NCBI RefSeq assembly: GCF_010728155.1
Contig: NZ_AP022605.1
Span: forward strand, 434,001 to 498,000
Origin: Mycolicibacterium doricum
GTDB lineage: Bacteria > Actinomycetota > Actinomycetes > Mycobacteriales > Mycobacteriaceae
Direction of reading: 5' to 3'
DNA: 64,000 nucleotides
This document shows positions 1-8,961 of the stretch, one piece after another (within the stretch, counting starts at the first letter, position 1; the number at the start of each line of letters is the position of its first letter). The notes under the pieces were generated by a model. It worked only from the letters and a program-made list of their open reading frames with translations, did no database searches and was not told where the DNA came from. The position numbers and the translations under genes are program-made.

Positions 1-695
1 CCGGGGTAGATCTCGTCCATGATGAACTTGATGAACCGCACGCGCGACATCGTGAGCGGCAGGTTCTTGGCTTTGATCTCTTCATCCTCGGGAATGATGA
101 TGGTGTGCAGCATCTGCACACCGTCCTCGGGGAGCCAGTCGAAGGTTTTCTTGAAGTAGTCGTCGTACTTGTTGAAGCCGAAGTGCTCGAACGCGCCGAT
201 GGACACGATCCGGTCGACCCGGCCGTCGAAGTCCTCCCACGGCTGCAGCCGGACCTCCATCTTGCGGTGGCTCTTCGAGTTGGCGAACCAGTGCTCCTCG
301 ATGTGGCGCTTCTGATTCTCGGAGAGCGTGAGGCCGACGACGTTGACGTCGTACTTCTCCACCGCCCGCATGATCGTGGCGCCCCAGCCGCAGCCGATGT
401 CCAGCAGCGTCATGCCCGGCTCGAGGCGGAGTTTGCCCAGTGACAGGTCGATCTTGGCCAGCTGGGCCTGTTCGAGCGTGTAGTCGTCCTTCTCGAAGTA
501 GGCGCAGCTGTAGACCTGATTGGGGTCCTGCCACAGCTTGAAGAATTCGTTGGAGATGTCGTAGTGAAACTGGACCTCGCCCTTGTCGGAGCCGCGGGTC
601 TGCGAAGCCGACTTCGACAGCCACTTGGACTCTGCCTTGGGTGACTCTGCCTTGGGTGACTCTGCCTTGGGTGCTGCGCTCGATGAATCTGCCAC
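1..695 (-). CDS. Mycolic acid cyclopropane synthase/methyltransferase, partial
   Basis: SAM-dependent methyltransferase that modifies meromycolate double bonds on the carrier protein (cyclopropane, methoxy or methyl branch). The reading frame shows the family motif [14 protein letters not shown] (here [16 protein letters not shown]), the Y-SCAYF active-site entrance segment and GAFEHFG, all typical of CmaA/MmaA/PcaA proteins. The 3' end lies outside the window, so about 230 of roughly 290 residues are visible. I chose the GTG at 695 because AGGACGG sits just upstream and no ATG fits. The N-terminus carries three AESPK-type repeats, encoded by a 15-bp tandem repeat, which is unusual for the family. 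Which modification it makes cannot be told from sequence alone. Confidence 0.9.
   Translation of the reverse strand, partial: MADSSSAAPKAESPKAESPKAESKWLSKSASQTRGSDKGEVQFHYDISNEFFKLWQDPNQVYSCAYFEKDDYTLEQAQLAKIDLSLGKLRLEPGMTLLDIGCGWGATIMRAVEKYDVNVVGLTLSENQKRHIEEHWFANSKSHRKMEVRLQPWEDFDGRVDRIVSIGAFEHFGFNKYDDYFKKTFDWLPEDGVQMLHTIIIPEDEEIKAKNLPLTMSRVRFIKFIMDEIYP
628..672. repeat. 15-bp tandem repeat, three copies
   Basis: The unit GACTCTGCCTTGGGT occurs three times without mismatch inside the start of the mycolate methyltransferase gene. Each unit adds five residues (A-E-S-P-K) on the coding strand, so copy-number change would stay in frame. Confidence 0.95.
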
Positions 696-928
696 TGTCC
701 GTCCTGGTGAAGTTGCTCTGTTCGGGGCTCAAACACTCCGGTGCCTGCTGCTCGACACGGTGCCGAGACTACGCCTGCCGTCCTGGCGCGGACGCGGTAT
801 GTCGTCACTATGGCGGTCGCGTGTTGGGAACGCCAATCGTGAGGAGAACCGGCAGGTTCGCCCAATGTGGGGAGCTCTCGGTGAGCTGCCGGCGTGCCCT
901 TGCAGGGCAATCACTCACTGCGGGGTTC

Positions 929-2101
929 TCACTGCGAGGGCGACCTCAGCAAGGGGTGCGGGTAATCCGGGCCGCGATTCTGGAAGTCGAGGATGGCGGG
1001 GTTGAGCACGGTGCCGCCGCGGATCTCGATCGCGCGAGAGATCGTGGCGCTGTCACCCCACGCGTCCGGCCCGGCGAGGACGGTGTCGAGGTGCGGCAGC
1101 AGGGCCTCGCTGATCTCCCAGGTCGCCGAGTTCCACAGATAGGAGGGGCTGTGGTCGACAGCGTAGTACAGCAGCCCGTTGCCCATCTCGACGGTGGGTT
1201 CGCGGAATGTGGTGGGCTCTGACCAGCTGAAGCCCATGCCGACGTCGCAGGAGACGTCGATGAGCAGGCTGCCGGGTGTGAACGCGGGCAGGTCGTCGGC
1301 GGTGAGGAAGATCAGCGGCGCGGCCGGGTTCTGCAGGACGCAGTTGGCGACGATGTCGTGGCCGGCGAGGAACTCGGCGATGGGAACGTCGCCGTTCTCC
1401 GGGGTGTCGGCCCACGTGCGGCCGTTGTCGTCCTGCCCCATCTGGACGATCTGCGTGCCGGGGATGGGGGAGCCGACGGCGGCGACCTCGCGGGTGGTCA
1501 GCACCCGCACGTCGTCGACGCCGTGGGCGTTGAGTGCGGTGACCGCACCCCGGGCGGTGGCGCCGAAGCCGATGACCGCGGCCCGCAGCCGTCGCCCGTA
1601 GCTGCCGGTGATGCCGGCGAGCTGCATGGCGTGCAGGACGGAGCAGTAGCCGGCGAGTTCGTTGTTCTTGTGGAAGACGTGAAGGCCGAAGCCGCCGTCG
1701 GCCTGCCAGTGATTCATCGCCTCGAACGCGATCAGCGTGAGGCGGCGGTCGATGGCGACCTGGGTCAGCGCCGTGTCCTGGACGCAGTGCGGCCAACCCC
1801 AGACGATCTGCCCTTCGGGCATCTCCGCGAGATCCTCGGCCTGCACCTTGGGCAGCAGGATGACTCCGCACTCGTCGATCAGTTGCGCGCGCGTACGGAT
1901 ACCGCCGACCCATTCGGCCAGCGCGTGGTCGGTGGCACCGAAGTCGGTTCCGTAACCGGTCTCGAGGAAGATCCGGTGGCGGAGGTGGGGAGCGATTCTG
2001 CTCAGATGTGCCGGGTGGACCGGCAGGCGGCGTTCATCAGGCTTTCGTGAGTGCGCCAGGACGCCAAGCGAAAGATGTTGTGTGTCAGTGCTTCTTGTCA
2101 T
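929..2101 (-). CDS. Alanine dehydrogenase/PNT-family oxidoreductase, N5-(carboxyethyl)ornithine synthase-like
   Basis: 390 residues with the AlaDH/PNT two-domain layout: an N-terminal substrate domain containing the RRLPVHP segment (basic residue followed by P-V-H-P) and a central Rossmann domain starting AAVIGFGATARGA around residue 174. Members are NAD(P)-linked dehydrogenases of amino acids or imino-acid condensing enzymes. The overall pattern, including the KVQAEDL and WGWPHCVQ segments, resembles carboxyethylornithine-synthase-like members rather than classic alanine dehydrogenase. The ATG at 2101 overlaps the end of the small upstream gene by 17 bp, so the true start could lie a few codons further in. 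Substrate not determined. Confidence 0.75.
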   Translation of the reverse strand: MTRSTDTQHLSLGVLAHSRKPDERRLPVHPAHLSRIAPHLRHRIFLETGYGTDFGATDHALAEWVGGIRTRAQLIDECGVILLPKVQAEDLAEMPEGQIVWGWPHCVQDTALTQVAIDRRLTLIAFEAMNHWQADGGFGLHVFHKNNELAGYCSVLHAMQLAGITGSYGRRLRAAVIGFGATARGAVTALNAHGVDDVRVLTTREVAAVGSPIPGTQIVQMGQDDNGRTWADTPENGDVPIAEFLAGHDIVANCVLQNPAAPLIFLTADDLPAFTPGSLLIDVSCDVGMGFSWSEPTTFREPTVEMGNGLLYYAVDHSPSYLWNSATWEISEALLPHLDTVLAGPDAWGDSATISRAIEIRGGTVLNPAILDFQNRGPDYPHPLLRSPSQ

Positions 2102-2222
2102 TGAAGAGGGCGTCGGCGGACGAGCGCTTGTCGGAGACCTTGGCGTGCTTGTCGGCGCGCTTCTCCTTGAGGCTCTTGCCGGACTTCTTGCTCATGCTCG
2201 ATCTGGGTGATTTGTCAGACAT
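2085..2222 (-). CDS. Small lysine-rich protein, 45 aa
   Basis: Short ORF from ATG at 2222 to TGA at 2085, too small for most ORF lists. The product is strongly basic and polar (KKSGKSLKEKRADKHAKV) with no hydrophobic segment. Similar very small Lys-rich proteins are common in mycobacteria. Its stop overlaps the start region of the dehydrogenase downstream, which suggests co-transcription. Function unknown. Confidence 0.6.
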   Translation of the reverse strand: MSDKSPRSSMSKKSGKSLKEKRADKHAKVSDKRSSADALFNDKKH

Positions 2223-2447
2223 TGCCGGCCTTTGAACTGGGGGCCTGAGTGGTCCCGATGTACCGAACCATACCCGGCTTCGACGATCAGCGGGAAGACG
2301 ACTGTCGACCCGGATGTGGTGCAGGGTGTAGCGTCGAAGGAGTTGGGAGCCCAGCCAGTCCGGACCGGGTCAGCCGTCCGCTGCTGATCGCACCGAGCAA
2401 CCGCTCACGTCGGCTGTGCCGGAATCAACCGTGAGTCGGGACCACCT

Positions 2448-3599
2448 TTGGCTTTTTCATCTGACGTTTCGTCGCAACGTGTTTCACGTGTCCCGAGTTT
2501 CGGTGTGCTCAGTACGTACGCGCCGACTCCGTGTGGGGTCGCGGCGTTCAGCGGACCGTTCTGTGAGGGGCTGAGTGAACTCGGCGCGGACGTCGGCGTG
2601 GTGCGGATCGCCGACGGGGAGCCGTCGACGGATCCTCGGGTGGTCGGCGAGGTCTCCGGCGGGCAGGTGCAGCGGTGTGCGGAGCTGATGAACCGGTACG
2701 ACGTGGCGTTCGTGCAGTACCAGTACGGCTTGTACGGCGGCCCGGCCGGCGGCGAGGTGCTCGACGTCCTCGACGAGCTGCGCGTGCCGTCGATCGTCTT
2801 GGCACACACGATCCCGAAAGATCCGACCGCCGAGCAGCAGCGGGTGCTGGAGGCGATCGTCGCGAAGGCCAACCATGTCGTCGTGATCTCCGACGCCGCG
2901 CACAGCCGGCTGCGCACGGGGTACCGGGTGGATTCGATGAAGATCAGCTCGATCCCGCACGGAGTCACGCTGCCGCGCGGCGCCGGGCCCAAACGCGCGG
3001 GACGGCCCACTCTGCTGACGTGGGGGCTGATCGGCCCGGGTAAGGGCGTCGAGCGGGTCATCGATGTGATGCCCTCGCTCAGCGATGTCCCGGGGCGGCC
3101 ACAGTATCTCGTTGTCGGACAGACGGATCCGCGCATCTCCGCCGAGGAGGGCGAGGCCTACCGGCGGTCCTGCATCGAGCGCGCGCAGCGGCTCGGGGTG
3201 GCGGACTCGGTGCGCTTCGACGACTGCTACCGCAGCCAGACGGCGTTGACGGCGATGGCCCGGTCGGCGGCCGCGGTGGTGCTGCCCTACGACTCGACCG
3301 ACCAGGCGGCCTCAGGTGTGCTGGCCCAGGCGGTCGCCAGTGGCCGGCCGGTCGTGGCGACCGCTTTCCCGCATGCCGTCGAACTGCTGGGCACCGGCGC
3401 GGGAATCGTCGTCGACCATGAGGATCCGGCCGCTCTGACGACGGCGCTGCGCCGGGTGCTCACCCAGCCTCGGCTCGCCGGCGCGTTGGCCGGCGAGGGC
3501 CGCCGCCTGGCGCCGACAATGGCGTGGTCTGTGGTCAGCGCGACGTACCTGCGGCTCGCGCAGAAGGTGATCACCGGGCATCCGGCGCTGGTCTACTAA
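2448..3599 (+). CDS. Glycosyltransferase, GT4 (GT-B) family
   Basis: About 380 residues with the GT-B pattern. The N-terminal domain shows GVLSTYAPTPCGVAAF and the FVQYQYGLYGG segment. The hinge is followed by LLTWGLIGPGKGVERVI (acceptor/donor loop). The C-terminal sugar-nucleotide site contains LPYDSTDQAASGVLAQAVAS, then GRPVVAT, the usual E-x7-E-like nucleotide-sugar region of family 4. It would move a sugar from an NDP donor to an unknown acceptor in the cytoplasm. The start is uncertain: TTG 2448 is the longest, but an in-frame GTG near 2478 or 2508 is equally plausible. It stands alone between oppositely oriented genes. Confidence 0.85.
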   Translation: MAFSSDVSSQRVSRVPSFGVLSTYAPTPCGVAAFSGPFCEGLSELGADVGVVRIADGEPSTDPRVVGEVSGGQVQRCAELMNRYDVAFVQYQYGLYGGPAGGEVLDVLDELRVPSIVLAHTIPKDPTAEQQRVLEAIVAKANHVVVISDAAHSRLRTGYRVDSMKISSIPHGVTLPRGAGPKRAGRPTLLTWGLIGPGKGVERVIDVMPSLSDVPGRPQYLVVGQTDPRISAEEGEAYRRSCIERAQRLGVADSVRFDDCYRSQTALTAMARSAAAVVLPYDSTDQAASGVLAQAVASGRPVVATAFPHAVELLGTGAGIVVDHEDPAALTTALRRVLTQPRLAGALAGEGRRLAPTMAWSVVSATYLRLAQKVITGHPALVY

Positions 3600-3738
3600 T
3601 CAGGATGCGGCGACCGCAGACTCCGACAGGGCGTAACGTGGCGCGTACCGGCAGCTCGGCTGCGACGAGGCGGCGGGCAAAGCCTGATTGACTGCTCCGT
3701 GCGTCGGGGTACTCCCCGGCATGGTGATATGTGCCGGC

Positions 3739-4785
3739 ATGGTCGTATGTGCGCGAAGAGCCGCGATGGTGCTTGCGGCGACACTGTCCCTGGTGGTCGC
3801 CTGCGCCGATGACTCCGAATCGCAGGGTCAGCCCCCTGCCGCGGGCGTCGAGGAGATCGCCGGCGGGCTCGCCGTACCCTGGGGCATCGCGTTCCTGCCC
3901 GACGGCAGCGCGTTGATCGCCGAACGCAATACCGGTGCGGTCCAGCACCTTCTGCAGCCGGGCGTCGTCAACGAGGTCGGTCGGGTGGCCGACGTGGCAG
4001 CCCGCGGTGAAGGGGGATTGCTCGGGCTGGCCACATCGGGACAGACCGTCTTCGCCTACCTCACCACCGGCCAGGACAACCGGGTGGTGCGGATGGGTTT
4101 CGACGGGTCGGCGCTCACCGGTGAGACACCGGTCCTCACGGGCATACCGGCAGGGTCCATTCACGACGGCGGGCGCATCGCCTTCGGGCCGGACGGCAAG
4201 CTCTACGTGGCGACCGGTGAGGCCGGCCGACCGCAGCTCGCCCAGGACCGGTCCTCGCTCGGCGGCAAGATCCTGCGGGTCAATCCCGACGGATCGGTCC
4301 CGCCGGACAATCCCGACCCGGCCTCACCGGTGTGGTCCTACGGACACCGCAACATCCAGGGCCTGGCCTGGGATACGGCGGGTCGGCTGTGGGCTTCGGA
4401 GTACGGGGCGAACACCTGGGACGAGTTGAACCTGATCGAGCCAGGCGGCAACTACGGGTGGCCGACGGTCGAAGGCCGTGCCGGGCGCGAGGGCCTGATC
4501 GACCCGGTGATGCAGTGGTCGACCGGCGAGGCGTCGCCGTCGGGGCTGGCGTACTACGGCGGGTCGCTGTGGATGGCGGCGCTGCGCGGGGAGCGGCTGT
4601 TCCAGATCCCGGTGGGCGCCGAGGGCGTACCAGGCCAATCGACGTCGCGGTTCGTCGGCCAGTTCGGGCGGTTGCGCACGGTCGTCGCCGCGCCCAACGG
4701 GACGCTGTGGTTCACCACGAGCAACCGCGACGGGCGCGGGGATCCGCGCGACGGGGACGACCGGATTCTGCAGTTCCGGCCCTGA
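3739..4785 (+). CDS. PQQ-type sugar dehydrogenase lipoprotein (GSDH family)
   Basis: Predicted secreted beta-propeller of the glucose/sorbosone dehydrogenase family. The start at ATG 3739 gives a signal peptide with lipobox LVVAC, so the protein is probably lipid-anchored on the outside of the membrane. Family landmarks are WGIAFLPDGSALIAER, GGRIAFGPDGKLYVATGEAG, YGHRNIQGLAW and WASEYGANTWDELN. Members oxidise aldoses with PQQ, although many mycobacterial homologues are known only by similarity. It ends 2 bp before the convergent gene on the other strand. Upstream in-frame ATGs (3721 and earlier) are possible starts but would lengthen the signal peptide. Confidence 0.85.
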   Translation: MVVCARRAAMVLAATLSLVVACADDSESQGQPPAAGVEEIAGGLAVPWGIAFLPDGSALIAERNTGAVQHLLQPGVVNEVGRVADVAARGEGGLLGLATSGQTVFAYLTTGQDNRVVRMGFDGSALTGETPVLTGIPAGSIHDGGRIAFGPDGKLYVATGEAGRPQLAQDRSSLGGKILRVNPDGSVPPDNPDPASPVWSYGHRNIQGLAWDTAGRLWASEYGANTWDELNLIEPGGNYGWPTVEGRAGREGLIDPVMQWSTGEASPSGLAYYGGSLWMAALRGERLFQIPVGAEGVPGQSTSRFVGQFGRLRTVVAAPNGTLWFTTSNRDGRGDPRDGDDRILQFRP

Positions 4786-4786
4786 A

Positions 4787-5605
4787 TCACGCCTCGCCGT
4801 CGGGCCCGCGGCGCCGTTGCGCGTCGACGACACCCTTGAGCTCGTGGAAGGCGCTGACGCGCGCGGTGACCGCGTCGGTGGCTTCCGACGGCAGCGCGGT
4901 GGCGTCATCGTCCCGGAGTAGGGCTTCCAGCCGGCCGCGGACATCGTCGCGGTGCTGGGCTATGCGGAGCTCGTCGCGTTGCCGCTGCAGCATCTGGTCG
5001 ATCTGTTTGGTCTGCGCCGCGCAGTCTTCGAGGGCCTGCACACGTGCGGCCACCGACTGTTCCAATCTGGCTAGGGCGCTGCGTGATTCGTGCAGCTGTC
5101 GCATGTCCCCGGGGGTCGACGTCGTGATGGCGGCCAGCTCCGATGCGGTGGCGCGCAGTGCGGTGATCTTGTCGAGGGTGTCGGCGATCATGGCGATGTC
5201 GGGGGAGAAGTCCAGGTCGCCGAGCCAGCCCTCGGTGGCGGCTTCGGATGTCGTGATGCGCCCGACGGCGGCGTCGGCCCGGTCCATCAGCTCGACACCG
5301 TGCGCGCCGAACGAGTCGACACGTTGTCGCCGCCGGCTGCGCTCCTGTTCAACCCGCCGTATCGCACGCTCTCGGACGGCGACGAACGCCGTGACCCACA
5401 GCGCCAACGGAGTGAGTGGCCACAGATCCCCGGCGGTGAACGCCAAGACGACGGCCAGCGAGATGGCGAAGACCGCGAGCCCGGCCAGCCCGCGGGTCGC
5501 CTCCGTGGAGATGCGCCGGACGTGGGGCCGGCCGGCGGTCACCAGCACCACGGCCGCGGTGACCAGGACCGCCAGCACGGCGGCAAACAGGAGGGCGCGG
5601 ATCAT
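4787..5605 (-). CDS. Membrane protein with coiled-coil domain, unknown function
   Basis: 272 residues. Two hydrophobic segments lie near the N-terminus (about residues 4-23 and 41-75), followed by a charged Arg-rich stretch and a long Ala/Glu/Leu/Arg-rich region (about 110-260) with heptad character, suggesting a coiled coil in the cytoplasm. No catalytic motif seen. The gene faces the sugar dehydrogenase tail to tail and stands about 100 bp from ppk2, which is also on the minus strand. I do not recognise a named family. Confidence 0.65.
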   Translation of the reverse strand: MIRALLFAAVLAVLVTAAVVLVTAGRPHVRRISTEATRGLAGLAVFAISLAVVLAFTAGDLWPLTPLALWVTAFVAVRERAIRRVEQERSRRRQRVDSFGAHGVELMDRADAAVGRITTSEAATEGWLGDLDFSPDIAMIADTLDKITALRATASELAAITTSTPGDMRQLHESRSALARLEQSVAARVQALEDCAAQTKQIDQMLQRQRDELRIAQHRDDVRGRLEALLRDDDATALPSEATDAVTARVSAFHELKGVVDAQRRRGPDGEA

Positions 5606-5712
5606 GCTGATCTTCCGCCGCGGGGAAAGGGTCGACGGTCACTGGGTCGGTGGTTCGAGAAGTCGATGAGTCCATCTTAGCGACGGCCGGTGGATCATCG
5701 ATTCCGTCGACG

Positions 5713-6597
5713 TCAGTCTTCGAGCGCGCGGCCGACGATCAGGGGGTCCGGTTCACCGACGACGTCGTGGTCTTTGTCGTCGTAGTCGAACTTCGACAGG
5801 AAGAACCTCATGGCGTTGATGCGCCCACGCTTCTTGTCGTTGGTGTTGACGACGATCCATGGTGCATGGTCGGTGTCGGTGGCCACGAACATCTCCTCCT
5901 TGGCGCGGGTGTAGTCATCCCATCGCCGGGCCGCTTCGATGTCCATGTCGGAGAACTTCCAGTGCCGCAGCGGGTCGACGAGCCGGATCGCGAAGCGAGT
6001 GCGCTGCTCGGCCGGTGACACCGAGAACCAGAACTTGGTGAGATGCAGGCCGTCGTCGACGAGCATCTTCTCGAACACGGGGGCCTGGCGCATGAACACC
6101 GCCTGCTGCTCTTCGGTGGCGAAGCCCATCACCTTCTCGACACCGGCACGGTTGTACCAGGACCGGTCGAACAGCACAATCTCACCGCCGGTCGGCAGGC
6201 GCCGCACGTAGCGCTGGAAATACCACTGAGACTTCTCCTGGTCGGTCGGCTTCTCGAGGGCGACGGTGCGGGCGTAGCGCGGATTGAGGTGCTCCATGAA
6301 GCGCTGAATCGTGCCGCCCTTGCCCGCGGCGTCACGGCCCTCGAAAAGGATGACGTGACGGGCGCCGGTGCGCTTGCTCCACCGCTGCAGCTTGAGCAGC
6401 TCGATCTGCAGTTTGCGCTTCAGATACTCATACTCGGCGCGCGGCATCCGTTCGTCGTAGGGGTAGCGCTCGCGCCAGGTCTGGATCGCGTTGCCGTCGC
6501 GGTCGAGCAGGACGGGGTCGTCGTCGTCATCGTCGCGAACGGTGTAGCCGTGATCGGGTGTGGACAGAACCTCGAGGTCGATTCCGGTGTCGGTCAC
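5713..6597 (-). CDS. ppk2: Polyphosphate kinase 2 (PPK2)
   Basis: Uses polyphosphate to phosphorylate nucleotides (or the reverse). The P-loop FEGRDAAGKGGTI lies at about residues 85-97 and the Walker-B-like FDRSWYNRAGVE at about 150-161. The lid region follows, with the family sequence KFWFSVSPAEQ. The GTG at 6597 gives 294 residues, normal for one-domain PPK2. The frame stays open upstream to 6939, but that extension reads through the dead vapC remnant and non-coding sequence, so I excluded it. An acidic run of six Asp near residue 22 is notable. Confidence 0.92.
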   Translation of the reverse strand: MTDTGIDLEVLSTPDHGYTVRDDDDDDPVLLDRDGNAIQTWRERYPYDERMPRAEYEYLKRKLQIELLKLQRWSKRTGARHVILFEGRDAAGKGGTIQRFMEHLNPRYARTVALEKPTDQEKSQWYFQRYVRRLPTGGEIVLFDRSWYNRAGVEKVMGFATEEQQAVFMRQAPVFEKMLVDDGLHLTKFWFSVSPAEQRTRFAIRLVDPLRHWKFSDMDIEAARRWDDYTRAKEEMFVATDTDHAPWIVVNTNDKKRGRINAMRFFLSKFDYDDKDHDVVGEPDPLIVGRALED

Positions 6598-6864
6598 GGC
6601 GCCGGGGTTAGTCGAGTGGCGGCGATGCCGAGGGTTGCGGCAGCGCGGAACTTCATGCCCGTGGTGTGATCGGCGCGTGGCGCATGTGCGTGGTGCGGCC
6701 GTTGTGGAGTACTTCGGCGGGTCGCCGTCGAGGTGCTGTGCGGTGACCGGGGATAAGAAGCGACAGGCGGTCTCGCGGCCGGTGAATTCGACGACCATGA
6801 ACTGTTTGAGCGCGTCATCTTTCCACGGTAGGACGGCTGGCCCTCGGACGGGCGTTTCCCGAGG

Positions 6865-6939
6865 TGAGCGGCTTGCAACGTGATGGGCATCGGTGGATTC
6901 GAAGTGGGCGATCAAGACGCTCGCGTCGATGATGATCAC
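6865..6939 (-). pseudogene. vapC toxin remnant
   Basis: Starts at GTG 6939 with VIIIDASVLIAHFESTDAHH, the classic first strand of a PIN-domain VapC including its first catalytic Asp. After about 25 codons the PIN similarity stops, and the remaining catalytic acids (E, D, D) are absent in all frames. The start overlaps the antitoxin stop by 4 bp (GTGA), as in intact vapBC operons. The toxin is therefore dead by deletion, and the frame runs on into ppk2 only by chance. Confidence 0.75.
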
Positions 6940-7203
6940 TCGGGCCAGTCCTCGCGCAGACCGCGGAGATGGTCGGAACCGAACACCCCGGTCAGCGCGC
7001 CTCCGGTCTCCGCAATCGCTTCTCGACGGGCACGTGACATTTCAATATCCTTGTGCACCAGCGTATTTCGTCCGGCCAGGATCAGTCGGCGCAGCAGTGC
7101 TCCGGGCCTGCCCGACAGCTCGGGCCAGGCACGGCGCCACATCGAGCGCGCGGCTGATGTCCTCGGTCTCGGTGATCGCGTGGCGCCGGTGACCTGTCGG
7201 CAT
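6936..7203 (-). pseudogene. vapB antitoxin remnant with 2-bp deletion
   Basis: ATG at 7203 opens HRRHAITETEDISRALDVA, and then the frame is lost. The next frame continues with RRAWPELSGRPGALLRRLIL and ends TGVFGSDHLRGLREDWPE, a typical mycobacterial VapB C-terminus. Joining the two needs only two extra bases in a GC run near 7140 (GTGGCGCC against an expected GTGGCGCGCC). Together with the truncated toxin downstream this is a decayed VapBC module. Confidence 0.7.
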
Positions 7204-7341
7204 GGTCAAAAGTGTAGGACTGAGCGCGATGTGTCACACCGCCGCGACGTCTCCGCATTACGCCGCGAAAATCACCGGAGTCGGGGGTGTTGGTGGTGTT
7301 GGAGAATCGGAACACTATGGAAGCGGCTGCTGGAGCTAGCG

Positions 7342-7656
7342 ATGCTGGTCGACCCAGGAATTCTGCGCGCGTTTGCCGGTCAGGTGGATATCGTGGCGGC
7401 GGATGTCGGCGCGACGGAGGTGGGCGGAAGAACGTTTTCCGCCGGCGATGTGCTGCCCGGGTCGACGATGCAGGCAGCGGTGCGGGAGCACTTCAGTCAG
7501 ATGGCGACGACGCTGTCGCAGAACGTGACGAAGACGGCGACACCAGTGCGCGGCGCGAGTGACCCGTTCGAAGTGGCGACGACGCCCTGGCCGGCCAGTT
7601 CTGCAGCCACACGCGTTTCGGCTCATTCCCTGGCGTGCGGGCGGTTCCGGCGCTAG
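7342..7656 (+). CDS. EspC/DUF2580-type ESX secretion-associated protein, probably frameshifted
   Basis: The frame from ATG 7342 reads LVDPGILRAFAGQVDIVAAD and then MATTLSQNVTKTATPVRGAS, the pattern of small helical-hairpin EspC-like proteins (VDP-x-LR...A-x-x-V). After PFEVA the frame turns to unlikely residues. Inserting one G near 7577 would instead give EVADDALAGQF, a better fit to the family, so a 1-nt deletion is likely. No toxin partner gene follows, because the next gene is an unrelated enzyme. Confidence 0.5.
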   Translation: MLVDPGILRAFAGQVDIVAADVGATEVGGRTFSAGDVLPGSTMQAAVREHFSQMATTLSQNVTKTATPVRGASDPFEVATTPWPASSAATRVSAHSLACGRFRR

Positions 7657-7665
7657 ACATGACGG

Positions 7666-8454
7666 GTGGGAAAACCGAACACGTGGAGCCTTGATGAGCT
7701 CCGCGGCGCACTCGAGCACTGCTACGCCGCCTTCGAAGCGCTGTGCGCCGACTTGGGCGATCACGAGTGGCAGACGCAGTCGCTGTGCCCGGACTGGACG
7801 GTCCGCGGCGTTGTCGATCATGTCAGCGGCATCGAGGCGGTCATGGCGGGGTGGTTGCCCGACGATGCCGCGGCGCTGCCGCCGTTCGAGCGGGTCGGCG
7901 GATTCCTCGCCGACGAGACGCCGTACGTCGAGAAGGTCCGCGGTGTCTACGAGCTTCGGCGCCGCGATCTGGCGGCGCTGACCGACGCGGACCTCGCCCG
8001 CCCGTCGTGGACGCCCGTCGGCCCCGGCACCTACGGCCGGTTCCTCGCGATCCGGGTGTTCGACCTGTGGGTGCACGAACGCGACATCACCACCCCGCTC
8101 GGCCGGGCGAGCGACGACACCGGTGTTGCCGCGCAGATCGCGCTGGCCGAGGTCGAGAACTCGATCGGCTACATCGTCGGCAAGAAGGTCGGCCTGCCCG
8201 ACGGCAAGAGCCTCACCTTCGACCTCACCGGCCCGCTCACCCGGAAAATCCACGTCGCCGTCGACGGCCGAGCGGCGCAGGTCGACCACCTCGACAACCC
8301 CGACGTCACCGTGACGACCGACTCCACCACGTTCATCCAGCTGGCATGCGGACGCATCGACCCGCAGGCCCAGATCGACTCCGGCGCGGTCAGCTGGACC
8401 GGCGACGACACACTCGGCGACAGCGCCGCCCGCAATCTGAGGTTCACGATGTGA
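7666..8454 (+). CDS. Mycothiol-dependent/maleylpyruvate isomerase family protein (DinB fold)
   Basis: 262 residues. The N-terminal four-helix DinB/MDMPI_N domain is indicated by LCPDWTVRGVVDHVSGIEAV at about residue 43, with the metal-site His in DHV, and VFDLWVHERDI around 138, which is the second His cluster of the family. The C-terminal half is the small alpha/beta MDMPI_C domain. Members use mycothiol, the actinobacterial thiol, in isomerisation or detoxification; the substrate here is unknown. The start is GTG 7666. Confidence 0.8.
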   Translation: MGKPNTWSLDELRGALEHCYAAFEALCADLGDHEWQTQSLCPDWTVRGVVDHVSGIEAVMAGWLPDDAAALPPFERVGGFLADETPYVEKVRGVYELRRRDLAALTDADLARPSWTPVGPGTYGRFLAIRVFDLWVHERDITTPLGRASDDTGVAAQIALAEVENSIGYIVGKKVGLPDGKSLTFDLTGPLTRKIHVAVDGRAAQVDHLDNPDVTVTTDSTTFIQLACGRIDPQAQIDSGAVSWTGDDTLGDSAARNLRFTM

Positions 8455-8961
8455 CGAATCGCCCCGCGGGTTGTGCATCTCCCCCCGCGTCCTCACTGGC
8501 GGCGACCCGCTGGTAGCAATCTCGGCCCAAAGCGGTCACCTTGGCCTCGATCGCGGTCTGCAGCAGCAACCGCGCACCAGCCGCGCCACCTCCTGGGACC
8601 AACCGGTTCTACCGAACCACGCAACCACTTCGATCCGCGATCGGGCGCATTCCGTACCCGCTGCGCCGGTACAACTTTCCGATTCCGCCCTGCGGGCTAC
8701 ACCCGTCGGCGCTTCCGAGAGCGATACCGATCGACGGGCTCGTCATTCCCGCCGACCACCGCGGTCACCACCTCGTGCGTCTGGTTTGCGCTGGCACTAC
8801 GCGTTCTTCGGCGACGACGGGTGACGTCGAGTCGTGGCGCGTCGGCGAGCGGGTCGACGTGCTGACCGCGCTAGTCCTGAACGAGGGCTACACCGTCAAT
8901 TGGGGCTTCGACGTCGATCAGCATTGGCGATCGCCGTGAGCTCTGCCGGTCGACCCGCGGG
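8455..8961. other. 507-bp gap holding a possible decayed ORF
   Basis: No intact gene fits. On the plus strand, two frames contain codon use like the neighbours: GLRWHYAFFGDDG ends in one frame near 8821, and DVESWRVGERVDVLTALVLN continues in another to the stop at 8939. A single frame change would join them, so this may be the 3' end of a dead gene. The first 250 bp show nothing I can support. Confidence 0.35.

Noticed and set aside
5713..6939. One 408-aa gene starting with a PIN-like segment and ending in PPK2
   Set aside because: The first 114 codons read through a truncated vapC and non-coding DNA. The PPK2 family starts at GTG 6597, so the fusion is accidental.
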